A stretch of 64,000 nucleotides of DNA from Marinobacter alexandrii (GTDB lineage Bacteria; Pseudomonadota; Gammaproteobacteria; Pseudomonadales; Oleiphilaceae). The stretch covers positions 1,054,001 to 1,118,000 of the forward strand of contig NZ_SWKM01000011.1 of assembly GCF_005871205.1 (NCBI RefSeq). The letters run 5' to 3'. Positions within the stretch are counted from its first letter, which is position 1. Each line of letters begins with the position of its first letter. The notes under the pieces were generated by a model. That model made no database searches, was not told where the DNA came from, and was given only the letters and a program-made list of their open reading frames with translations. Shown in pieces: positions 57,889 through 64,000 of this stretch. The position numbers were made by a program, and so were the translations under genes.

Positions 57889-58356
57889 ATGGCAGACGTC
57901 GCGGTTGTCCTGGAGCAGAGTGGCCTGGCGCAGGCACTCGCCGGATCGGTGTGGTGGTATCCGCTGATCAATGCCGGGCACATCCTTGGGATTGCCTTGT
58001 TGGTGGGCGGCATTGTGCCTCTGGATCTGAGGTTGCTGGGGCTCTGGTCGAGCCTCCCCCTGCAGCCATTCTGGCGGGTGCTGCGGACGACAGCAGCTGT
58101 CGGCCTGGCCTTGGCAGTGACCACGGGCAGCCTGATGTTCATCACCCGTGCCACCGAGTACCTGGAGTCGTTCTGGTTCCGGGCCAAGCTGCTGGCACTG
58201 TTGCTTGGCCTGGTGAATATCGTGGTGGTCATGGCCCGATATACCGCGGGCCCTGGCGATGGGGCGGTTAGCCTGGGGCTGCGGGCCGGCGCGTTGGTGT
58301 CTCTGGCCGTGTGGCTGCTGGTGTTGGTGCTGGGCCGTTTCGTTGGCTACTTCTGA
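57889..58356 (+). CDS. DUF6644-like integral membrane protein
   Basis: 155 residues with four to five membrane segments and conserved polar residues inside them (HILGIALLVGGIVPLDLRL; RAKLLALLLGLVNI). The start is the ATG at 57889; a TTG one codon earlier is less likely. The histidine in the first segment could bind heme or metal. It pairs with the preceding periplasmic protein, so the two may form a small metal-handling or redox unit. This is inference. Confidence 0.7.
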   Translation: MADVAVVLEQSGLAQALAGSVWWYPLINAGHILGIALLVGGIVPLDLRLLGLWSSLPLQPFWRVLRTTAAVGLALAVTTGSLMFITRATEYLESFWFRAKLLALLLGLVNIVVVMARYTAGPGDGAVSLGLRAGALVSLAVWLLVLVLGRFVGYF

Positions 58357-58363
58357 TCGCGGC

Positions 58364-59677
58364 TCAGTCGAGCGAGGTTTCCAGATACTTTTCCAGCTCT
58401 GACCGGAACGCTGCCTGCACGCCCAGCCGCTTCAGCATCCAGTAATGCCCGGCAATCATCCGGTCAATGAAGATGCTCTCCACCGGCGGTTTGAAATACT
58501 CCAGGTATTTGAACACGGTGCTGGTCTTGGCGGCCACGCGCTGGTGCAGATCCGCTTCCGCGAAATCGTAGGGTTCTTCCTGTTCGAACGGAACAATGAG
58601 AATGTCCCGCCACATGGCGTAATAGGCTTCGTCCACCGCCGGCTGGCTTTCCACCCGTGCGCCCAGGTCAATGAGATGCCGGTCCAGGGCCTGGTAGTCT
58701 TCCTGCAGCGCGGCTACCAAAGCTTGACGGTAGGATTTGATGATCTCGGGTTTCAGCTTCTTTACGCAACCGAAGTCGTACAGGATGATCGAACCGTCTG
58801 GCCGGTAGGCAAAATTGCCGGCGTGAGGGTCGCCGTGAATGCACCGGAAGCGAAACAGCTGGTCCGCCATGGTGGTGAAGATGCGGTGGCCAATCAGGTT
58901 GATGGTGTCCTGGTCATAGCGCGCCGGGGTCACCTCGCTGACGTGATCCCCTTCCACCAGCTCCAGTGTCAGCACCCGGCGGGTGGAATGACTGTCGATC
59001 ACGTCGGGAATGATGATCCAGTCGTCTTTCTCATGGAATTTCCGGAATAGCCGTAGGTTTTCCGCTTCGTTGACGTAATCCAGCTCTTCCTTCAGCCGCT
59101 CCCGAATCTCGCCGAATAGCTGGTCGACCGCTTCCTTGGGCATTTTCAGCAGGCCGCCCAGTTTCAGTGCCAGGCGCAGTTGCTTCAGGTCAGAATCGCA
59201 GGAATCGTCCACGCCGGGGTACTGCACTTTGACAATAACGTCGGTGCCGTCGTGCAGACGGGCGCGGTGAACCTGGCCGATGGAGGCGGCAGCGTAGGGT
59301 GTCTCTTGCAGGTATTCGAACAACTCGGCAATGGATTTGCCCAGTTCGGTTTCGATCTGCTCCACGATGACCGGGAACGGCATCGGCGGCGCTTCTTTCT
59401 GCAGGGTTTGCAGGGCGTCGGAGAATTCCCTGGGCAGGAAATCCTGGGTCTGTGAGGCGATCTGGCCCACTTTCATGACCGCGCCCTTAAGCTCGCCCAG
59501 CGTGTCGGCTATCTGCCCGGCCATGCGGGTATAGCTTTCACTTTGCGCGCCGTCGTCATTCTCGCTCCGGAATATTCGGCGTGCCCGCTGGCCGGCGTAT
59601 TGCCCAGCGACGGAAGCCGTCATGCCTGCGAGTTTCAGGAATCGACCACTACGGGAAGTTACCGGTTTTTTTGCCAT
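58364..59677 (-). CDS. ABC1/UbiB-like atypical kinase
   Basis: 437 residues. The ABC1 family hallmarks are the KxGQ motif in AVMKVGQIASQTQDFLP, the AAAS loop of AAASIGQVHRARL, VKVQYPG, HGDPHAGNFAY (catalytic loop) and ILYDFGCVKKL (metal-binding DFG). There is no C-terminal membrane pair as in UbiB, so it resembles the soluble ABC1 proteins linked to quinone or lipid metabolism. It is transcribed towards the membrane protein, with the ends seven bases apart. Confidence 0.88.
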   Translation of the reverse strand: MAKKPVTSRSGRFLKLAGMTASVAGQYAGQRARRIFRSENDDGAQSESYTRMAGQIADTLGELKGAVMKVGQIASQTQDFLPREFSDALQTLQKEAPPMPFPVIVEQIETELGKSIAELFEYLQETPYAAASIGQVHRARLHDGTDVIVKVQYPGVDDSCDSDLKQLRLALKLGGLLKMPKEAVDQLFGEIRERLKEELDYVNEAENLRLFRKFHEKDDWIIIPDVIDSHSTRRVLTLELVEGDHVSEVTPARYDQDTINLIGHRIFTTMADQLFRFRCIHGDPHAGNFAYRPDGSIILYDFGCVKKLKPEIIKSYRQALVAALQEDYQALDRHLIDLGARVESQPAVDEAYYAMWRDILIVPFEQEEPYDFAEADLHQRVAAKTSTVFKYLEYFKPPVESIFIDRMIAGHYWMLKRLGVQAAFRSELEKYLETSLD

Positions 59678-59724
59678 GCAGGTTGTACGTCCTCAACCGG
59701 AGATAAGTTTGCTTAGGCCGAACG

Positions 59725-60387
59725 TTAAACCACTTTGGTTTCGACGAACAGCAGGTCTTCCAGTTCTAGGGACAGGGTTTGCCCGATTTGCAGTGGCCCG
59801 ACGCCCTTGGGGGTTCCGGTCAGTACGATGTCACCAGGAAGCAGGCTGAACTGGCTGCTGATGTGAGCAATCAGCGGCACGATGGGGTTGAGCATCTCGC
59901 GACTGTCGCCGGTCTGGCGACGCTCGCCGTCGATATCCAGGGTGAACTGGATATGGTCTTTGTGCAGTTTGTCTGCGGCGATGAATGGCGAGAGTGGGCA
60001 GGCGCCATCAAAGGCCTTCGCCCGTTCCCAGGGCTGGCCCTTTTCTTTCAGCTTGCTCTGAATATCCCGCAGTGTCAGATCCAGCGCCAGACCGTAGCCA
60101 AGAATGGCGGTTTCCGCTTCGCTGGCGGAGGCGTTGGTCAGTGGCCGGCCAATGAGGACGGCCAGCTCGGCCTCGTAATGAACCTCGCCGCGATCGTGGG
60201 GCGCGGCCAGCGGGCGGGTTATGTACACCGCTGCTGTCGAGGGTTTGATAAACAGCAGCGGCTCATCCGGAACCGGGTTGTTCAGTTCACGGGCGTGTTC
60301 AGCGTAGTTGCGGCCAATGCAGACAATCTTGCCAAGAGGCAAGTGCACGGGCGTGCCATCTTTCCAGTGGTGTTGATAGTCCTGCAT
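59725..60387 (-). CDS. Fumarylacetoacetate hydrolase family protein
   Basis: 220 residues, the size of YcgM-type members. Blocks include GKIVCIGRNYAEHARELN, FIKPSTAAVYI, EAELAVLIGRPL, EKGQPWERAKAFDG and DIVLTGTPKGVGPL. The metal-binding acidic residues fall in the EAELAVLIG region. These enzymes cleave or tautomerise acylpyruvates and oxaloacetate. It follows apt on the same strand by 24 bp. Confidence 0.9.
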   Translation of the reverse strand: MQDYQHHWKDGTPVHLPLGKIVCIGRNYAEHARELNNPVPDEPLLFIKPSTAAVYITRPLAAPHDRGEVHYEAELAVLIGRPLTNASASEAETAILGYGLALDLTLRDIQSKLKEKGQPWERAKAFDGACPLSPFIAADKLHKDHIQFTLDIDGERRQTGDSREMLNPIVPLIAHISSQFSLLPGDIVLTGTPKGVGPLQIGQTLSLELEDLLFVETKVV

Positions 60388-60411
60388 AACCGCCTCCCGT
60401 GCGCTGTCTGT

Positions 60412-60954
60412 TTATTCTCCGTCGAACGAGCAGACAGTATAAACCTGAAGCCCATCTTCCTGCAGCTTTCGGGAACCGCCGAGGTCGGGCAGGTCAATCA
60501 TCGCCGCCACTTCCACGATCTCCGCGCCAATTCGGCGAATCAGGCGGGTGGCGGCCAGCATGGTGCCGCCGGTGGCGATCAGGTCGTCGACCAGGACAAC
60601 CTTGTCGCCGGGTTTGAAGGCGTCTTTGTGCAGCTCAACGGAGGCGGTGCCGTATTCAAGCTCGTAGTCCTCGACCAGGGTGTCGAACGGCAGTTTGCCC
60701 TTCTTGCGCACTAGAACCAGGGAGGCGTTCAGCTCGTAGGCCAGGGCTGAGCCGATGATAAAGCCGCGGGCGTCGACGGCAGCAACGGCATCAATTTCAT
60801 GGCCGTGATAACGATGGACAAAGGCATCAATCAGCTTACGAAACGCGGTCTTGTCCTGTAGGACCGTGGTGATGTCGCGAAACGCGACGCCGGGCTTGGG
60901 CCAGTCCGGGACGGTGCGAATCGCCTTCTTGATGCTTTCAGAGAAATAATCCAT
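60412..60954 (-). CDS. apt: Adenine phosphoribosyltransferase Apt
   Basis: 180 residues. The PRPP-binding loop [17 protein letters not shown] is complete, and the N-terminal [10 protein letters not shown] and [16 protein letters not shown] are typical of Apt. It converts adenine and PRPP to AMP. The NCS2 permease gene is 30 bp upstream on the same strand, so uptake and salvage of adenine appear linked in one transcript. Confidence 0.95.
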   Translation of the reverse strand: MDYFSESIKKAIRTVPDWPKPGVAFRDITTVLQDKTAFRKLIDAFVHRYHGHEIDAVAAVDARGFIIGSALAYELNASLVLVRKKGKLPFDTLVEDYELEYGTASVELHKDAFKPGDKVVLVDDLIATGGTMLAATRLIRRIGAEIVEVAAMIDLPDLGGSRKLQEDGLQVYTVCSFDGE

Positions 60955-60984
60955 GACAGATCCAGTGATTACGCTGGATGCGGC

Positions 60985-62283
60985 TTACGCCGCATCAAGG
61001 AAGATGAATTTCAGGACGAATACGACCGCAATGGTTACGACACTCGCGTTGAGATCAGACCAGCGACCACTCAGGGCCTTGATGATGGCATAGGTGATGA
61101 AGCCCAGGGCGATACCGTTGGCGATGGAGAAGGTTAGCGGCATCATCAGTGCCGTTACCACTGCCGGTGCAGCATCGGTGATGTCGTCCCAGTCCACCAG
61201 CTTCAGACCGCCGGTCATCAGTACGGCCACGTACATCAACGCGGGCGCGGTCGCATAGGCCGGGATAATGCTGGCAATCGGTGACAACACCAGACATGCC
61301 AGGAACAGGGCAGCGACGACCACGGCGGTCAGGCCGGTACGGCCACCGGCAGAGATGCCGGCGGTGGATTCAATGTAGCTGGTGGTGGTGGATGTGCCCA
61401 TAGCGGCGCCGGACATCGTGGCGACCGAATCGGACATCAGGGCGCGGCCCAGGCGCGGCAGCTTGCCGTTCTTGTCCAGGAGGCCGCCGCGCTGGGCGGC
61501 ACCAATCAGCGTGCCCGAGGTGTCGAACAGGTCAACAAACAGGAACGCGAAGACAATGCTGATCATGCCAACATTCAGGGCACCAGCCACGTCCAGTTGC
61601 ATGAACGTCGGTGCCAGGCTCGGCGGGGCAGAAACAAAACCGTTGTACTCAACCATACCGAGCATCATGGAAATACCGGTGATGGCGATGATGCCGATCA
61701 TCACGGCACCGGTCACACGCCGGAACGACAGCGCACAGATCAGAACAAAGCCACCAAAGAACAGCAGGCTCTCGGCAACTTTGATGTCACCGAGACCGAC
61801 CAGTGTGGCTGGGTTATCCACCACGATGCCGGCATTTTTCAGGGCGATCAGTGCCAGGAAGAAACCGATACCGGCAGAAATGCCGAAGCGCAGGGACATG
61901 GGAATGCTGTTGATGATCCACTCACGCACCTTGAGGACGCTGAGCAGGAAGAAGATGACACCGGACAGGAAGACCGCGCCAAGCGCGACCTGCCAGCTGT
62001 AACCCATGCTGCCGACAACGGTGAAAGAGAAGAACGCGTTCAAGCCCATGCCGGGAGCCAGCGCAATAGGGTAGTTGGCCCAAAGACCCATGATCAGGGT
62101 TCCGATGGTGGCCGCCAGGCAGGTGGCGACAAACACGGCACCAAAATCCATGCCGGTCGACGACAGGATGCTGGGGTTGACCACAATGATGTAGGCCATG
62201 GTCAGGAAGGTGGTGATGCCCGCAACCAGTTCTTTACGAACAGTAGTGCCGTGGGCCTGGAGTTGGAACAGTCGTTCAAGCAT
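60985..62283 (-). CDS. NCS2 purine permease, adenine-type (AzgA-like)
   Basis: 432 residues and about 12-14 helices. AzgA-group features: TTFLTMAYIIVVNPSIL, AGMGLNAFF-like ALAPGMGLNAFFSF, and TTTSYIESTAGISAGGRTGL. Members import adenine, hypoxanthine and guanine with protons. The adjacent apt gene supports adenine. It starts 152 bp from the divergent-looking TRIC gene end; no purine riboswitch was seen in the leader. Confidence 0.92.
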   Translation of the reverse strand: MLERLFQLQAHGTTVRKELVAGITTFLTMAYIIVVNPSILSSTGMDFGAVFVATCLAATIGTLIMGLWANYPIALAPGMGLNAFFSFTVVGSMGYSWQVALGAVFLSGVIFFLLSVLKVREWIINSIPMSLRFGISAGIGFFLALIALKNAGIVVDNPATLVGLGDIKVAESLLFFGGFVLICALSFRRVTGAVMIGIIAITGISMMLGMVEYNGFVSAPPSLAPTFMQLDVAGALNVGMISIVFAFLFVDLFDTSGTLIGAAQRGGLLDKNGKLPRLGRALMSDSVATMSGAAMGTSTTTSYIESTAGISAGGRTGLTAVVVAALFLACLVLSPIASIIPAYATAPALMYVAVLMTGGLKLVDWDDITDAAPAVVTALMMPLTFSIANGIALGFITYAIIKALSGRWSDLNASVVTIAVVFVLKFIFLDAA

Positions 62284-62434
62284 GACGGGAGTCTGCCTCT
62301 CAGGATGCCAAAATAGGAGTTGGGAATCGGTTTCGAATGGGAAACGCGGATTGCGCGAAAAAACGGCAATCTTACCGGCTGAAGCCTTTCAGGCCAAGGG
62401 ATGATTGGCAGTGTGCTAAAGATTAGCCGACGAA

Positions 62435-63052
62435 TTAGCTCTGGGTTGTATCCCGTTGTAAGCGAATGTCAAAGCGAACAGCCGCCATGCGGAAAATGAC
62501 GATAAAGAGCAGTCCTATCGTCAATGCCAGGGCTTCGTTTTCCAGGAACCACTGGAACAGGAAGTAGATCCAGCAGCCCGCGAAGGATATCGACGCGTAG
62601 ATCTGGTCCTTGCGAAAGATGGACGGCACCTCGTTACACAGGGTGTCGCGCAATGCGCCGCCGAAGGTACCGGTCATCACGCCAAGCAGGGAGGCTATGA
62701 ACCAGGAGTGGCCCAGGTCCAGCGCCAGCTGGGCACCGAGAATGGAGAACACGCCCAGCCCGATCGCATCCGGCAGCACAATCTTCGATGTAGGAAACCG
62801 ACCGGCGCGCTGCCAGTAACTGAACACGATGGCTAGAACCAGGATCAGCATGGGCAGTTCCTGATGCTGAATCCAGTACACCGGATGGTTGTCCAGGATC
62901 AGGTCCCGCAGGGTGCCGCCGCCCATCGCCGTGATAAAGCCGATGGTAAAGACGCCTACCGGGTCCATGTTCTTGGCTCGCGCCACCAGCATGCCTGAGA
63001 TGGCAAAGGCGACGATTCCAGTCATTTCAAGCAGGTAGACGATATCGAACAT
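62435..63052 (-). CDS. TRIC/YicG family (UPF0126) membrane protein
   Basis: 205 residues from the ATG at 63052, which has AGGA upstream; the frame extends to 63160 but that start would add an unsuitable extension. Two homologous repeats of three helices each carry GFITAMGGGTLRDLIL and GVMTGTFGGALRDTLC, the TRIC hallmark. Prokaryotic TRIC homologues are K+-permeable channels; YicG has also been linked to glycine transport, so the substrate is open. Confidence 0.92.
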   Translation of the reverse strand: MFDIVYLLEMTGIVAFAISGMLVARAKNMDPVGVFTIGFITAMGGGTLRDLILDNHPVYWIQHQELPMLILVLAIVFSYWQRAGRFPTSKIVLPDAIGLGVFSILGAQLALDLGHSWFIASLLGVMTGTFGGALRDTLCNEVPSIFRKDQIYASISFAGCWIYFLFQWFLENEALALTIGLLFIVIFRMAAVRFDIRLQRDTTQS

Positions 63053-63359
63053 GGCACATCCTGACAGCAAAAAAACTAACACTAAGAGGCCCGGAGCGGG
63101 TGCGCGCAGGATAGCGGAAAACGGCCACTGGTTCATCTGCGATGGAAAAAACAGAGGCACGTGTTTTCTTGGTCATCGGACCAGTGCAGACGGGACGGGG
63201 TAGCGGTCGTTTTTATCTGAATAAGTCGCGTTTATAAAGAAAGATAAGAGCGCTTTATTTGCTTCATGGGGTGACACTGTTTAGCTTGACGGGTACTTGA
63301 ATTCAGGCAGATCCTTGGCCTGTGTTGTGCCCTATAACAATGTCATTACAGGAGATTCC
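63053..63359. other. Intergenic region upstream of the quinone oxidoreductase
   Basis: 307 bp between the divergent TRIC and oxidoreductase genes. It is A/T-rich near 63220-63260. TTGACG at about 63285 could be a -35 hexamer, but no matching -10 was convincing. No gene or repeat was found. Confidence 0.55.
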
Positions 63360-64000
63360 ATGAAAGCCATCCTCTGCAAGGAATACGGCCCGGCCGACAC
63401 GCTGGTTATCGAAGAGGTCACAAGCCCGGAAGTGAAGGGGCGCGGCGTAAAAGTGCGGGTCAAGGCGGCCGGCCTGAACTTCCCGGATACCCTGATCATC
63501 GAGAACAAGTATCAGCTGAAGCCAAATCTGCCGTTTTCCCCGGGTGGCGAGATGGCCGGTGAAGTCATTGAGGTGGGCGAGAAGGTGACACGTTTCAAGC
63601 CGGGCGACCGCGTTGCCGGGCTGACCGGTTACGGTGCCTTTGCCGAAGAGGTGGTGGTACCGGAACAGAATCTGCTGCCGGTGCCGGAAGGCATGTCCGA
63701 TGAGAAAGCCGCAGCCTTCACCATGGTGTACGGTACTTCTTACTATGCCCTCAAACAGCGCGCTAACCTGCAGCCCGGCGAGAGCCTGCTGGTGCTGGGC
63801 GCCAGCGGTGGGGTTGGTCTGGCCACGGTGGAACTGGGCAAAGCCATGGGCGCCCGAGTCATCGCGGCGGCAAGCTCCGCGGAGAAACTGGCCATTGCCA
63901 AGGCCGCCGGTGCCGATGAGCTGATCAACTACAGCGAAGAGCCCCTGAAGGAATCGGTCAAGAACCTGACCAAGGGCAAGGGCGTGGATGTCATCTACGA
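63360..64000 (+). CDS. NADPH:quinone oxidoreductase (MDR family), 3' end outside window
   Basis: About 213 residues are visible; the C-terminus is cut by the window. The start at 63360 is preceded by GGAG with five bases spacing. Zinc-less medium-chain dehydrogenase features: GLNFPDTLIIENKYQ, PFSPGGEMAGEVIEVGEKV and the NADPH loop VLGASGGVGLATVELGKAMG. Members reduce quinones or enoyl compounds with NADPH. The gene is apparently single. Confidence 0.9.
   Translation, partial: MKAILCKEYGPADTLVIEEVTSPEVKGRGVKVRVKAAGLNFPDTLIIENKYQLKPNLPFSPGGEMAGEVIEVGEKVTRFKPGDRVAGLTGYGAFAEEVVVPEQNLLPVPEGMSDEKAAAFTMVYGTSYYALKQRANLQPGESLLVLGASGGVGLATVELGKAMGARVIAAASSAEKLAIAKAAGADELINYSEEPLKESVKNLTKGKGVDVIY

Noticed and set aside
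62284..62434. Purine riboswitch or PurR site before the adenine permease
   Set aside because: No three-way-junction pattern and no good 16-bp PurR palindrome could be made out by eye.
63284..63345. Possible sigma-54 promoter near TTGGCCTGTGTTGTGC
   Set aside because: The GG and GC doublets are not at the required spacing and the consensus match is poor.

Overview
The window reads as one contiguous piece of chromosome from a marine gammaproteobacterium, most likely Marinobacter or a close relative. That placement is inferred from gene content: an AlkK-type acyl-CoA ligase, FadH, a group-2 Mrp antiporter, a DUF1415 protein, several Tat-exported phosphatases, a TRAP solute receptor and moderately high GC. 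No rRNA, tRNA, CRISPR array, prophage, insertion sequence or replication origin was recognised. About 68 protein genes are supported, two of them cut by the window ends.

Region by region. 1-8 kb: RNase Z-like hydrolase (cut at the left end), metal-less M24 hydrolase, VanZ-like protein coupled to a parvulin isomerase, YbiT-type ABC-F ATPase, DUF1415 protein, spermidine-synthase-like protein and a zinc-type sirtuin. 7.8-12.8 kb: amino-acid handling, with an NSS sodium symporter, leucine dehydrogenase and the AzlC/AzlD exporter. 12.8-16 kb: DUF3750 protein, dodecin, a membrane-anchored coiled-coil protein and a GNAT-like protein. 15.9-18.4 kb: a CpxP/Spy-like chaperone divergent from a CpxR/CpxA-like two-component system, with a canonical CpxR box between them. 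18.6-24.8 kb: YigZ, a DUF4136 lipoprotein, YciH, D-amino-acid dehydrogenase and a two-gene Tat phosphatase unit (PhoD plus a DUF839 protein). 24.8-33 kb: AlkK-like ligase, PpnP and the six-gene Mrp Na+/H+ antiporter operon. 33-39 kb: FadH, a GlxA-like regulator and an acyl-CoA dehydrogenase (fatty-acid oxidation). 39-44 kb: small proteins, a large PhoX phosphatase and a chemoreceptor with an extra C-terminal domain. 44-54 kb: MFS carrier, RlmJ, orphan TRAP receptor, EamA permease, GIY-YIG protein, two alpha/beta hydrolases, OmpA-like lipoprotein and a secreted subtilase. 54-64 kb: SerA divergent from a D-2-hydroxyglutarate-dehydrogenase-like flavoprotein and a zinc-less sirtuin, then a DUF6152/DUF6644-like pair, an ABC1 kinase, adenine permease with Apt, a TRIC/YicG protein and a quinone oxidoreductase cut at the right end.

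Genes that appear to work together: the Mrp complex; the Cpx-like envelope-stress system with its own chaperone and operator; SerA with the flavoprotein that can remove its 2-hydroxyglutarate by-product; adenine permease with Apt; and PhoD with the DUF839 phosphatase.

The least explained signal is a pair of roughly 105-110 bp palindromic elements (5252-5362 and 36631-36734). Their cores are clearly related, but their 26-27 bp self-complementary arms are unrelated between the two copies. They look like members of a dispersed intergenic repeat family.
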